DNA of 64,000 nt, from contig NZ_VYTY01000001.1 of the NCBI RefSeq assembly GCF_009821115.1, forward strand, positions 1-64,000, written 5' to 3'. Below are positions 1 to 6,824 of the stretch, in pieces. This DNA comes from Nitrincola alkalisediminis. GTDB taxonomy: Bacteria > Pseudomonadota > Gammaproteobacteria > Pseudomonadales > Balneatricaceae. The first letter of the stretch is position 1, and every line of letters begins with the position of its first letter. The position numbers and the translations under genes were made by a program. A model generated the notes under the pieces. That model was not told the origin of the DNA. It did no database searches and worked only from the letters and a program-made list of their open reading frames with translations.

Positions 1-116
1 TGAACTTCTTGAAAAGTGAAAAGACCTTTAAAGCAGGCATTCAAAGGAAGCGAAAGAAGGCAGCGATGAGTCGAGAGTATTTATCGCAAGTCTTAGAGAC
101 ATGCGGGGTTTCATGA
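1..116 (+). CDS. C-terminal fragment of an unrecognised protein, cut by the window edge
   Basis: An open frame enters from the left edge (first full codon at 3) and stops with TGA at 114-116. The 37 visible residues are basic, with a run of lysines and arginines around residues 15-21, and end in CGVS. I do not recognise the family. It lies just upstream of an attC-like hairpin, so it is probably the tail of the preceding integron cassette gene. Confidence 0.45.
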   Translation, partial: NFLKSEKTFKAGIQRKRKKAAMSREYLSQVLETCGVS

Positions 117-138
117 TTTTTCCGTGGTGCTGAGCGGC

Positions 139-200
139 GTTCAACAGTCGGTTATAGCTGCGGCTGCGCCGCCGTATAACCGCTTATTTGTTTGTTATAG
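139..200 (+). other. attC-like integron recombination site
   Basis: GTTCAAC at 139-145 fits the RYYYAAC core. An inverted pair CGGTTATA (149-156) / TATAACCG (175-182) surrounds a GC-rich centre. GTTATAG at 194-200 fits the cassette boundary position, 31 bases before the SIR2 gene. The exact complement of that boundary (CTATAAC) reappears at 1732-1738 just after the gene, as expected for one cassette. The left arm is degenerate, so the site may be weak or partly deleted. Confidence 0.6.
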
Positions 201-230
201 ATGTTCTCAATTTTCACATAAGGACAGGGC

Positions 231-1727
231 ATGAATATCAAAGATTATGTTTCCGGCTTTAGCAATCACCCGATCCTTTTCATAGGCACTGGAATTAGTC
301 TTAGATATCTCAAAAACTCATATACATGGGACGGCTTACTACGACACGTGGCGTATGAGCTAAGTGGAAATAGTGAGTATTATTTGGACCTTAAATCGGG
401 ATCAGAATCTGATGGAAGATATGACTACACAAAAATTGCAGCGGATCTAGAAAAAAAATTCAACCATGAATTACAAAATGATCGTAACGGAAAATTTAAA
501 GAGGTAAATGATACATTTTACAATTTCATGGAGAATGATATAAATTGCAGCAGGTTTAAGATATATTTATCTAGGCTTCTTAAAGAAGCTGATGTAAAAT
601 CCGAGATGCAAGAGGAACTCTCGGAGCTAAAAAAAATTCGTAAAAATATAGCTTCGATAATTACAACAAATTACGATCTTTTTGTGGAAGAGAATTTTGA
701 ATTTATACCTCTTATTGGCAATGATATATTGCTAAGCAATCCTTATGGGTCTGTATACAAAATACATGGATGCATTTCAGACCCGCTCCGAATTATAATC
801 ACTGAATCGGACTATTCTCACTTCGATAGCAAGTACGAGCTAATCAGAGCCCAACTTCTGTCCATGTTTATACACAACCCTATTTTATTTTTGGGCTATG
901 GGATAGGTGATGATAACATCAAAAGTATTCTGAAAACTATTTTTACCTACGTTGAGCCAAATTCGGATGAAGCAAATAAAATAAGAAGGAACTTTTTGTT
1001 AGTAGAATATGAGAAAGGTTCTGATTCATTAGAGGTTGTTGAACATGATATTGATCTGGAGGGTTACTCCACCATAAGAATCAATAAAATAAAGACAGAT
1101 AATTTCAAAGAAATTTACGCCGCACTCTCTGCATTAACCCTTCCAGTATCCGCGATGGATGTTCGGAAAGTTCAAAACATAGTGAAAGAGATATATGCAG
1201 GAGGAGATATTAAAGTAAATATAACAGAAGATCTTGATTCAATAAAAAATAGCGACAAAATAATTGCCATTGGCTCTTCTAAAACCATTCAGTACCAGTA
1301 TCAAACTGCATCAGAAATGATGGCAAATTACTTCAAAATAATAGATGAGTCAAATTCTCAATTACTGGAGCTTATAAATAAGCATACCATCCAGAGTGCG
1401 CAATACTTTCCAATTTATGGATTTAGCAAGACTTGTACCAGTATAAAACGAGTTGATGAGCTTAAGGCACAACAGGATAGGAAGGTGGAAGGTGCACTTG
1501 GTTCTGTTCCTGATTCATGCAAATCAAAGCACTCTTCGATTAATGAGATTTTAGAGGATGCGAATATAACGGAAAGCAATAAAATAAATGCAATATTGTG
1601 GCTATCAAATACCGGTAATATTATGCTTGACGAGTTAGAGACGTTTCTTCGGAACTTCGAAGATAAATCTGACACACCTTACAGAAAACTGCTTTGTATT
1701 TACGATCAAAAAATGTATGGCGATTAA
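231..1727 (+). CDS. SIR2-domain protein, likely NAD-handling defence effector carried on a cassette
   Basis: This 498-residue protein has an N-terminal SIR2-like fold: the nucleotide-binding motif FIGTGIS at residues 17-23, TTNYD at 145-149, KIHG with the candidate catalytic histidine at 177-180, and FLGYGIGDDNI at 220-230. The C-terminal half (about 290-498) shows no motif I know and may be a sensor. No signal peptide or membrane segment is seen. SIR2 domains of this bacterial type often hydrolyse NAD+ during phage infection, so an abortive-infection role is inferred. The start is supported by AAGGACAGG just upstream. The gene is visibly more A+T-rich than its surroundings and is bounded by complementary cassette ends at 194 and 1732, which fits horizontal transfer. 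Confidence 0.8.
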   Translation: MNIKDYVSGFSNHPILFIGTGISLRYLKNSYTWDGLLRHVAYELSGNSEYYLDLKSGSESDGRYDYTKIAADLEKKFNHELQNDRNGKFKEVNDTFYNFMENDINCSRFKIYLSRLLKEADVKSEMQEELSELKKIRKNIASIITTNYDLFVEENFEFIPLIGNDILLSNPYGSVYKIHGCISDPLRIIITESDYSHFDSKYELIRAQLLSMFIHNPILFLGYGIGDDNIKSILKTIFTYVEPNSDEANKIRRNFLLVEYEKGSDSLEVVEHDIDLEGYSTIRINKIKTDNFKEIYAALSALTLPVSAMDVRKVQNIVKEIYAGGDIKVNITEDLDSIKNSDKIIAIGSSKTIQYQYQTASEMMANYFKIIDESNSQLLELINKHTIQSAQYFPIYGFSKTCTSIKRVDELKAQQDRKVEGALGSVPDSCKSKHSSINEILEDANITESNKINAILWLSNTGNIMLDELETFLRNFEDKSDTPYRKLLCIYDQKMYGD

Positions 1728-1731
1728 TAAT

Positions 1732-1773
1732 CTATAACAAATGGCTGTTGACGGAGGCACCTACGCTGCGCTC
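1732..1773 (+). other. 5' half of an attC site, interrupted
   Basis: CTATAAC (1732-1738), complementary to the upstream boundary GTTATAG at 194-200, follows the SIR2 stop by four bases and begins a typical attC left arm. The arm runs to about 1773, where group II intron-like sequence begins with GTGTG. The matching right arm is not found next to it, so the site is split or partly lost. Confidence 0.6.
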
Positions 1774-2303
1774 GTGTGTCATGACGAAAGGCTAACCCCC
1801 TTTCTTGCTGTATTAAAGATGAGGGCAGGCCCCTCGGTTCCGGCAACCAGATGCAGGAATCAAACCGCCCTATGCGGCACGTATTAAGAGTGCATGTCGT
1901 GAGCGATAGGGAAAAGGCAGTATGATTAACTGTCAGGTAAGTTCAGAAGAGATGAACGAAAGTAAACCGTCGATGAAGTGTCGATATGTAAAAATGTTGT
2001 CGAAACTGGGAAATGAGCGTCTTCCTAGGGCTAGTGGATATACGTGGCTTTGCGTTGTGCCGCCTGATAGAGTGGTATCAGTATTATGGGTTGTATGGAA
2101 AAAGTATTATCCGCAATGTATTGTTTCATTTTGACAAGCGGCTAAGTCGCTGGGGACTGAAGAAGTACAAGAAGCTCAAGATCCTTATGCAGACAGCAAA
2201 ACGAGTGAGTAAAGTTATGCGGGACTACCCATGGGCTTTTTCGCACTGGCGTAAGGTATTGTTAAATAGTTGAACGTGAAGAGCCGTATGAATTGAGAGG
2301 TTC
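1774..2303 (+). mobile_element. Decayed group II intron (IIC-attC type) with most of its reverse transcriptase deleted
   Basis: The segment starts with GTGTG, matching the GUGYG start of bacterial group II introns. It carries domain I-like sequence (around 1905-2020), then jumps directly into the C-terminal end of a maturase frame (about 2055-2273). It ends in a domain V-like strand GAGCCGTATG at 2281 that lacks its usual complementary half. Class IIC-attC introns are known to insert at integron attC sites, which is where this one sits. The reverse transcriptase core is missing and domain V looks cut, so it should be unable to splice or move. The exact 3' end is uncertain. Confidence 0.75.
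2055..2273 (+). pseudogene. Group II intron maturase, C-terminal remnant
   Basis: The translated stretch contains the YYGLYGKS, HFDKRLSRWGLKKYKKL and HWRKV signatures seen at the carboxyl end of group II intron reverse transcriptase/maturases (domain X and tail). The seven reverse transcriptase blocks, including the YADD active site, are absent. The upstream part of the open frame comes from a deletion join near 2030. The remnant is diagnostic of the intron's identity but cannot encode a working enzyme. Confidence 0.8.
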
Positions 2304-2349
2304 GAGGAGGTTCCTTTGACCTACTTGACCAAATTTTCCGCAGAGCGCG

Positions 2350-2358
2350 GCGTTAGAA
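2350..2358 (+). other. Integron cassette boundary (right end of attC)
   Basis: GCGTTAGAA here contains the canonical cassette junction GTTAGAA (2352-2358). Its exact complement TTCTAAC begins the next attC at 3731, so 2352 to about 3800 behaves as one cassette holding the hydrolase and SHOCT genes. The left part of this attC appears lost or separated by the intron. Confidence 0.6.
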
Positions 2359-2470
2359 TATAGTGAATATATGAACGAGAAATGCGAATTTTTGACGTTC
2401 GTTGTGCAGCGTGGAGATTGCTCAGTCGGGCGCCTAAAGAGTGCAAGTCCAAGTAGTTTGGAGGTTCAGT

Positions 2471-3157
2471 TTGAATTTCTCGGCATCTCCCAATGAGTCG
2501 GTTGTATTTATAGTACACGGGTTTCGCAGTGACTCGAGTTCAGTCAATCAAATGGCTAGGGTTTTGACGACGCAGCATCGTGTTTTTCCTGTTGATCTTG
2601 ATATAACCTTCCAGAATTTGAGAAGCTGTGTGACTCAGTTAATGGATGTTGTTTGTCGTGTTGTCAATGATCATCCTATCAGGCGAATACATTTCGTTGC
2701 CCATAGCACCGGCGGAATAGTAGTCAGGATGCTCCTGAAAATCACCGCCATATCCGATAAAACCGCTGCTTGTGTTTTTGTTGCTGTCCCAAATAATGGA
2801 ACTGTCCTAGCTGACGCACATCAGATAGTTGTACCGGAGCCGCTTCGGGGTCTTCACAAGCCAATCGCCAGTTTGACGCGGGATTTTGTACAGTCGCTCG
2901 ACTTGGAGTGCCCGCCACATATCGCATTTGGCGGGATTGCTGGGCTGAAATCCTGGCGAACTACCCGCGCGGCTTTCCGAGGGCCCAATGACGGCGTTGT
3001 GGCTGTTTCTTCGGTGTATTTGGACGAGATGGTTGACTTTGTGCAGGTTCCCTGAGACCACTTAATGATAATGAGGGACTATGCTACGGCTATGGCTGTA
3101 TTGAATTTCCTGGAAACATTTGCTTTTCCATTGTCTTTTGCAAGAGAAATGAAATGA
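2471..3157 (+). pseudogene. Alpha/beta hydrolase (lipase-like), interrupted by an in-frame TGA
   Basis: The product looks like a small lipase or esterase. It has an oxyanion-side strand VVFIVHGF near the start, a nucleophile elbow AHSTGG (an AxSxG variant of GxSxG), and GPNDGVV carrying the probable catalytic aspartate. TGA at 3053-3055 stops the frame right after VQVP. The same frame resumes with DHLMIM, which supplies the expected catalytic histidine, and continues to a TGA at 3155-3157. The next gene's ATG overlaps that final stop (ATGA), so the longer frame was the functional one. I chose TTG at 2471, because GGAGG lies seven bases upstream, over a GTG at 2441. As it stands, the enzyme lacks its histidine unless the stop is read through or is a sequencing error. 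Confidence 0.75.
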
Positions 3158-3555
3158 ACACAGCTGAAAAATTTAAATTTATCTACGAAAACCATGCTAT
3201 GGATGACTTAATCCAAAGATGCTCCGGAAATTTGGAGATAGCAACGCTGGGAGGCAAGCTATGGTGGCGGGATCTTGCAGTTGTCGGAGGTTGGAAGCTA
3301 CAGCAGAACAACCTGACGAGTCATGTCAGGATATTGAATCCTAGTGACATTAGAAAAGCGTGGGGAAGTAGAAAGGCGCTGGATGACGCTATGGGTTTGG
3401 TGGTCTCACAGATCCGTTCGCAAAAGTTTGTTGCAGATCATAATCAAGAACCGTTGGTGGCGAGAGTTAAGAAATTAAAGCTGCTTCTTGACAAGGAATT
3501 AATTACCCCAGAAGAGTTTGAGGCTAGGAGGGCAAAGATCCTAGATGAGGTATAG
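3154..3555 (+). CDS. SHOCT-domain protein of unknown function
   Basis: This 133-residue protein ends in a SHOCT module (about residues 101-133), a short C-terminal helical hairpin with the ITPEEFEARRAKIL pattern, found at the ends of many otherwise unrelated bacterial proteins and thought to mediate oligomerisation. The first 100 residues, with WWRDLAVVGGWKL near residue 37, match no domain I know. The ATG overlaps the hydrolase's distal stop by ATGA, so the two were probably translated together as one cassette operon. No signal peptide or membrane helix is apparent. Confidence 0.7.
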   Translation: MNTAEKFKFIYENHAMDDLIQRCSGNLEIATLGGKLWWRDLAVVGGWKLQQNNLTSHVRILNPSDIRKAWGSRKALDDAMGLVVSQIRSQKFVADHNQEPLVARVKKLKLLLDKELITPEEFEARRAKILDEV

Positions 3556-3628
3556 CGTGGACATTATTTCTTCGGTGTAAGTACAATTGCCGCAGTATAT
3601 TTAAGGACTAGGGCGCACGATTGAAAAC

Positions 3629-3722
3629 GAATAACAAGAGGCAAGACGCGGCGGCTACATTAAAATCGCGTGTGGTGCCATTTCGGTTTTGCCAGTTGCC
3701 GCGTTGGTTGCTCTTGTTCTGA
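3629..3722 (+). other. Large imperfect hairpin, attC-like
   Basis: GAATAACAAGAG (3629-3640) pairs with CTCTTGTTCT (3711-3720), and inner arms around GACGCGGC and GCCGCGTT also pair. It has the bulged geometry of an attC but lacks a good boundary heptamer, and the following cassette boundary pair (2352/3731) encloses it. It may be a relict attC or a terminator. Confidence 0.4.
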
Positions 3723-3730
3723 ATTATAAA

Positions 3731-3807
3731 TTCTAACGCGTGGTTCAACCCGACAAATTACACCGGGCTGCGCCCTCCGTAATTTGCAGGTTAACCAAGC
3801 GTTTGAG
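3731..3807 (+). other. attC integron recombination site
   Basis: TTCTAAC at 3731-3737 is followed by GTGGTTCAACC. A nearly complementary right arm GTAATTTGC-AGGTTAACCAAGCG ends in GTTTGAG at 3801-3807. The arms pair over about 25 bases with the unpaired bases typical of attC and a short GC-rich centre. TTCTAAC is the exact complement of the GTTAGAA boundary at 2352. This is the best-preserved attC in the window. Confidence 0.8.
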
Positions 3808-3809
3808 AC

Positions 3810-5278
3810 TGTCGGATTAGTCCCAGACCCTTGGCTTATGCGGCAGATGAAGGCTAAAATCCGTTAACTGAACTTTACCTCAGAGGTGGCAAGCGATGGC
3901 GCGTTATAAACACTACGATTACAACCAAACAAAGATGATACCTCTGCGGTTTTCGGATCAGATCCAACTTGGCACGTTCGAATATACGCTGAATCATGTC
4001 GTGGATAATGATTTAGATCTCAGCGTGTTTGAATCTCGCTATCGCAATGACTACAACGGCGCACCAGCCTATGATCCGGCAATTCTGCTGAAGGTCGTGC
4101 TATTCGCTTATTCTAGAGGCATTGTCAGCAGCCGCAAGATCGCCCAAGCCTGCCGTGAGAATATCCTGTTCATGGCATTGTCAGCTGACAGCCAACCCCA
4201 TCACAGCACCCTAGCCGATTTCATCTCTCGAATGGATGAGGTGATTGCACCCTTGTTCACACACGTTCTAATGGTGTGTGATAGCTTAAATCTAATCGGA
4301 CGGGAGATGTTCGCGATTGATGGCTGCAAGATGTCCTCGAATGCCGCCAAGGAGTGGAGTGGCACACATACAGAATTGAACCGTAAGAAGGCAAAAATTG
4401 ATCGCGCCGTGGGGCGAATGCTTAAAGCGCATCAATCGGGTGATCAACAGGGTCAACCCCTAGAAGTCACCGCCAGTGAGTGTGCTCAGATTGTGAAGCT
4501 TGAATAGGTTTCAGCCAAGATAAAAAACACTTAGCAGATAGCTACATCGCAGATAATCAGTTCCGTAAGCGTGATCCTAGGTTTGCAGACTCGCTCACGT
4601 TCAATGAAGCTAAGGCTCAACGCCGCAAAGAGCGTGGTGGTCAGGTAGAGCAGCGCTTTACACCTGCCGACTTTGATTATGATCCTGTGACTGAAACCCG
4701 CCGTTGTCCGGCGGTTAAGCCGATGTGGAAACGCTTTAAGGGTAAGATTGCTGACCAAGACATGATTAGCTTCCAAGGTTACCGCCAGCATTGCCGAGAT
4801 TGCCCATTAAAGCATCAGTGTCTGCGCCGAGTGAATCAAACGGATGGAAGCCAAGTGAGCTTTGCACTGAGTGATCGCAAAGCTGCTCCAGGGTTTATTG
4901 AGAAAATGAAGCAAAAGATAGACAGCCCGATGGGTCGGTATATCTACAGCCAGCGATTGGGCACGGTAGAACCCGTGTTTGGTAATCTAGAAAGCAATAA
5001 GGGACTGAATCGATTTACCTTAAGGGGTAAAAACAAGGTCAATGCGCAGTGGTTAATGTACTGCATGGTGCACAATATCGAGAAAATAGCGACACATGGG
5101 CAACAGTGAGGTGAAGTACAAGAGTTGCGGATAAAGTAACCTTAAGTTAATCAGTTATCGAATACAGGTTGTTCGAATGGGTGATTGAGGTCATCGATTT
5201 GGGCGGTAAGTAAATATTAGAATAAAGGGCGGGGCTGTTGATGCTGGGGATTTTGATTTCAAAATGTCTAATCCGACA
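3810..5278 (+). mobile_element. Decayed IS1182-family insertion sequence
   Basis: Perfect 11-base terminal inverted repeats TGTCGGATTAG (3810-3820) and CTAATCCGACA (5268-5278) bound a transposase pseudogene. The element lies immediately after the right boundary of the attC at 3731-3807, and its right end abuts GGCTCGTTATA, which also resembles a cassette boundary. No target duplication is visible. An internal deletion has shortened the element to about 1.47 kb. Confidence 0.8.
3896..5109 (+). pseudogene. IS1182-family transposase, stop codon plus internal deletion
   Basis: The N-terminal part (203 codons, to TAG at 4505-4507) carries the family's opening helix-turn-helix region and the first acidic catalytic region (FAIDGCKMSSNAAKEWSGTH). 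TAG replaces what is usually a lysine codon before VSAKIK. Soon after, a deletion with a frame change joins to LADSYIADNQFRKRDPRF and the C-terminal part (open from 4687 to 5109, with GTVEPVFGNLESNKG bearing the terminal glutamate region). The segment holding the second catalytic aspartate is missing. The element cannot transpose by itself. Confidence 0.85.
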
Positions 5279-5312
5279 GGCTCGTTATATTTTCGATGGG
5301 GTTGGGGTGAAA

Positions 5313-5486
5313 ATGAACGATATGGATGAAAAGCTAGCAGAATATATAAATGATATTAACCTAAGGAGTTCAATAAATGTAAGCGTAGGTTTAGTTGATT
5401 TTCCTTCAAAGAAAGATCTTGAAGGTGACAATAAAACCAGCCTGATAGTCCTTGTCAAGCAGGCTGAAGAACTGCCACCAGGTTAA
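5313..5486 (+). CDS. Small acidic protein of unknown function, probably truncated
   Basis: This 57-codon frame starts at an ATG preceded by GGGGTGA. The product begins MNDMDEKLAEYINDIN and is acidic and soluble. It follows a cassette-like boundary (GTTATAT at 5284-5290) and runs straight into a second IS1182 remnant at about 5481, so its natural C-terminus was probably lost. I do not recognise the family. Confidence 0.4.
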   Translation: MNDMDEKLAEYINDINLRSSINVSVGLVDFPSKKDLEGDNKTSLIVLVKQAEELPPG

Positions 5487-5770
5487 TAGCTTACGAGGCA
5501 AAAACAAGGTTCAGGGGTAGTGGCAATTGTTCTGTTTGGTGCATAATGTTGAGAAGTTAGCGAAATACGGTGGATTGAGTGGATAAGGCAGCGAAAATCA
5601 GGATGAGTTGGCTTGTGAATGAGGCTCTGAAAGGCTCATTGCTTAAGGTCTATAAAAATAAAAGCTAAAAAGACAGAGTAAATAAGTGATTGCTGACTGA
5701 AGTCAGTAATTGAAAATGAATAATATATAGTGGGTTTCGGTAGGAAAACTTGTCGGAATTAGGTTTTTCT
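5481..5770 (+). mobile_element. Second IS1182-family remnant (3' end only)
   Basis: Codons from 5488 to the TAA at 5584-5586 read LRGKNKVQG, a TAG stop, then WQLFCLVHNVEKLAKYG. This parallels the C-terminus of the upstream transposase (LRGKNKVNAQWLMYCMVHNIEKIA), so it is a diverged relative cut to about 33 codons. The 185 bases after the stop hold no gene. They contain TTGTCGGAATTAG near 5750, a degenerate copy of the element's terminal repeat, before the cassette boundary at 5779. Confidence 0.7.
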
Positions 5771-5807
5771 ACAGGCTCGTTATGCGTATCAATAAGAGAA
5801 AGTCTAC

Positions 5808-6338
5808 ATGACTACAGCTCTTGAAATTCTCGATACTACGGTAAAAATAGGCCTTGGAGCGTTAATTAGTGGGCTTTCTACCTATTTTTTAGCAACTAAA
5901 AGATTCAGCCATGAGATAAATAAATCTAAACTCGATGCTAAAAATGATCTCGTAAAGGAAGCAGCTCTTAAGTGCGAAGATAGTATTTTTTATTTGAGCC
6001 TGGCTGTTCATCGACGAGGAATATCTGCTGGTTTTGCTAAAGAAGGGCTCGAAGAAATGGATCATGATAATTCAATTTCTGTATCAGAGTCACTTATGAA
6101 AGCAAAAACGTCAATGAATCATGCTGAGTCTTTAGCGAGTCTATCAGGATTGGTGAAGTTGGCTGACTGTCTCGGTGAATATGAATATGAAGATGATTTA
6201 GACGAAATGCATAGTATTTTCTCTAATAGAGCAATATCTAGTTTGTATAGAGTTCAGGAGATGATCGATGGCTTTAGTGAACGAGAAAATGAAATCAAGC
6301 GCATACTCGCAACGGCATATGATGAAATATACACATAA
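5808..6338 (+). CDS. Membrane-anchored alpha-helical protein of unknown function, cassette gene
   Basis: The 176-residue product has one hydrophobic segment near the start (about residues 12-30, IGLGALISGLSTYFLAT) followed by a charged, helix-rich cytoplasmic part with many Glu, Asp and Lys residues. No enzymatic motif is visible. GTTATGC at 5779-5785 precedes the gene and ACATAAC at 6333-6339 overlaps its stop. These are near-complementary, as in an integron cassette, but the attC that should follow is reduced to a short CTAGGG/CCCTAG hairpin. The family is unknown to me. Confidence 0.6.
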   Translation: MTTALEILDTTVKIGLGALISGLSTYFLATKRFSHEINKSKLDAKNDLVKEAALKCEDSIFYLSLAVHRRGISAGFAKEGLEEMDHDNSISVSESLMKAKTSMNHAESLASLSGLVKLADCLGEYEYEDDLDEMHSIFSNRAISSLYRVQEMIDGFSERENEIKRILATAYDEIYT

Positions 6339-6363
6339 CTAGGGCCTAGACCCTAGTACAGGG

Positions 6364-6663
6364 ATGGAGCTTTCCAGAACGATGACGAAAGGGTATTCGG
6401 GTTTTGCTCACGCTGCTTCACCGCAAATTATGGATATGTATGGCGGCACCCCGCCACACTTCTATGTCAACGGGTTGCTCGCTACTGAACGTCACGCGGA
6501 GTATCGAGAAGATCTTTGGAATTACATCTACAGAGGTATACTTGCGTTCGGCTTCGCAGCGAAAGCTTGGAACCCGTCGCTATTCGACCAGATATCCGGC
6601 TTCTTGATGGAATTCGAGCGCATTAATGACAGGAACTACATGCCGCCCCAATATGAAACCTAA
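6364..6663 (+). CDS. Conserved hypothetical protein, probably an N-terminally truncated fragment
   Basis: The 99-residue frame contains the strongly patterned stretch ASPQIMDMYGG-PPHFYVNG, then an aromatic helical region (LWNYIYRGILAFGFAAKAW). It looks like the C-terminal end of a longer family. In-frame sequence upstream is only 21 bases to a TAG at 6340, and no ribosome binding site is evident, so the N-terminus was probably lost when it was joined to the preceding cassette. Its stop overlaps an RYYYAAC-type core (ACCTAAC). Function unknown. Confidence 0.45.
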   Translation: MELSRTMTKGYSGFAHAASPQIMDMYGGTPPHFYVNGLLATERHAEYREDLWNYIYRGILAFGFAAKAWNPSLFDQISGFLMEFERINDRNYMPPQYET

Positions 6664-6692
6664 CTAGGCCAAGCACGGCGCAGGCGTTGGAT
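6658..6692 (+). other. Truncated attC-like site
   Basis: ACCTAAC (6658-6664, exact RYYYAAC) and GTTGGAT (6686-6692, exact GTTRRRY) are only 35 bases apart, shorter than a working attC. It is probably an attC that lost its central stem. If real, the large NTPase gene at 6825 lies just inside the next cassette position. No matching ATCCAAC is seen after that gene. Confidence 0.4.
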
Positions 6693-6824
6693 GGAAGCCA
6701 GCTTCAATTGCGAACGGTTACTTTCGACCAAAGCGGAACGCAATCAAGCAAACTTCCCACAGAATCTACTCACAGAGTTCTCCGCACTTGAATTTAACGA
6801 AACCCCGAGAAGATTTAAGAAACA

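Noticed and set aside
1922-2134. A 70-codon frame in the intron region as a gene
   Set aside because: It crosses the intron's deletion join; the maturase homology is in another frame.
2441-2470. GTG at 2441 as the hydrolase start
   Set aside because: No ribosome binding site; TTG at 2471 has GGAGG at ideal distance and gives a normal N-terminus.
3053-3055. TGA as a selenocysteine codon in the hydrolase
   Set aside because: The position lies between Asp and His, not at a catalytic cysteine, and no downstream Sec hairpin is evident. A nonsense change is simpler.
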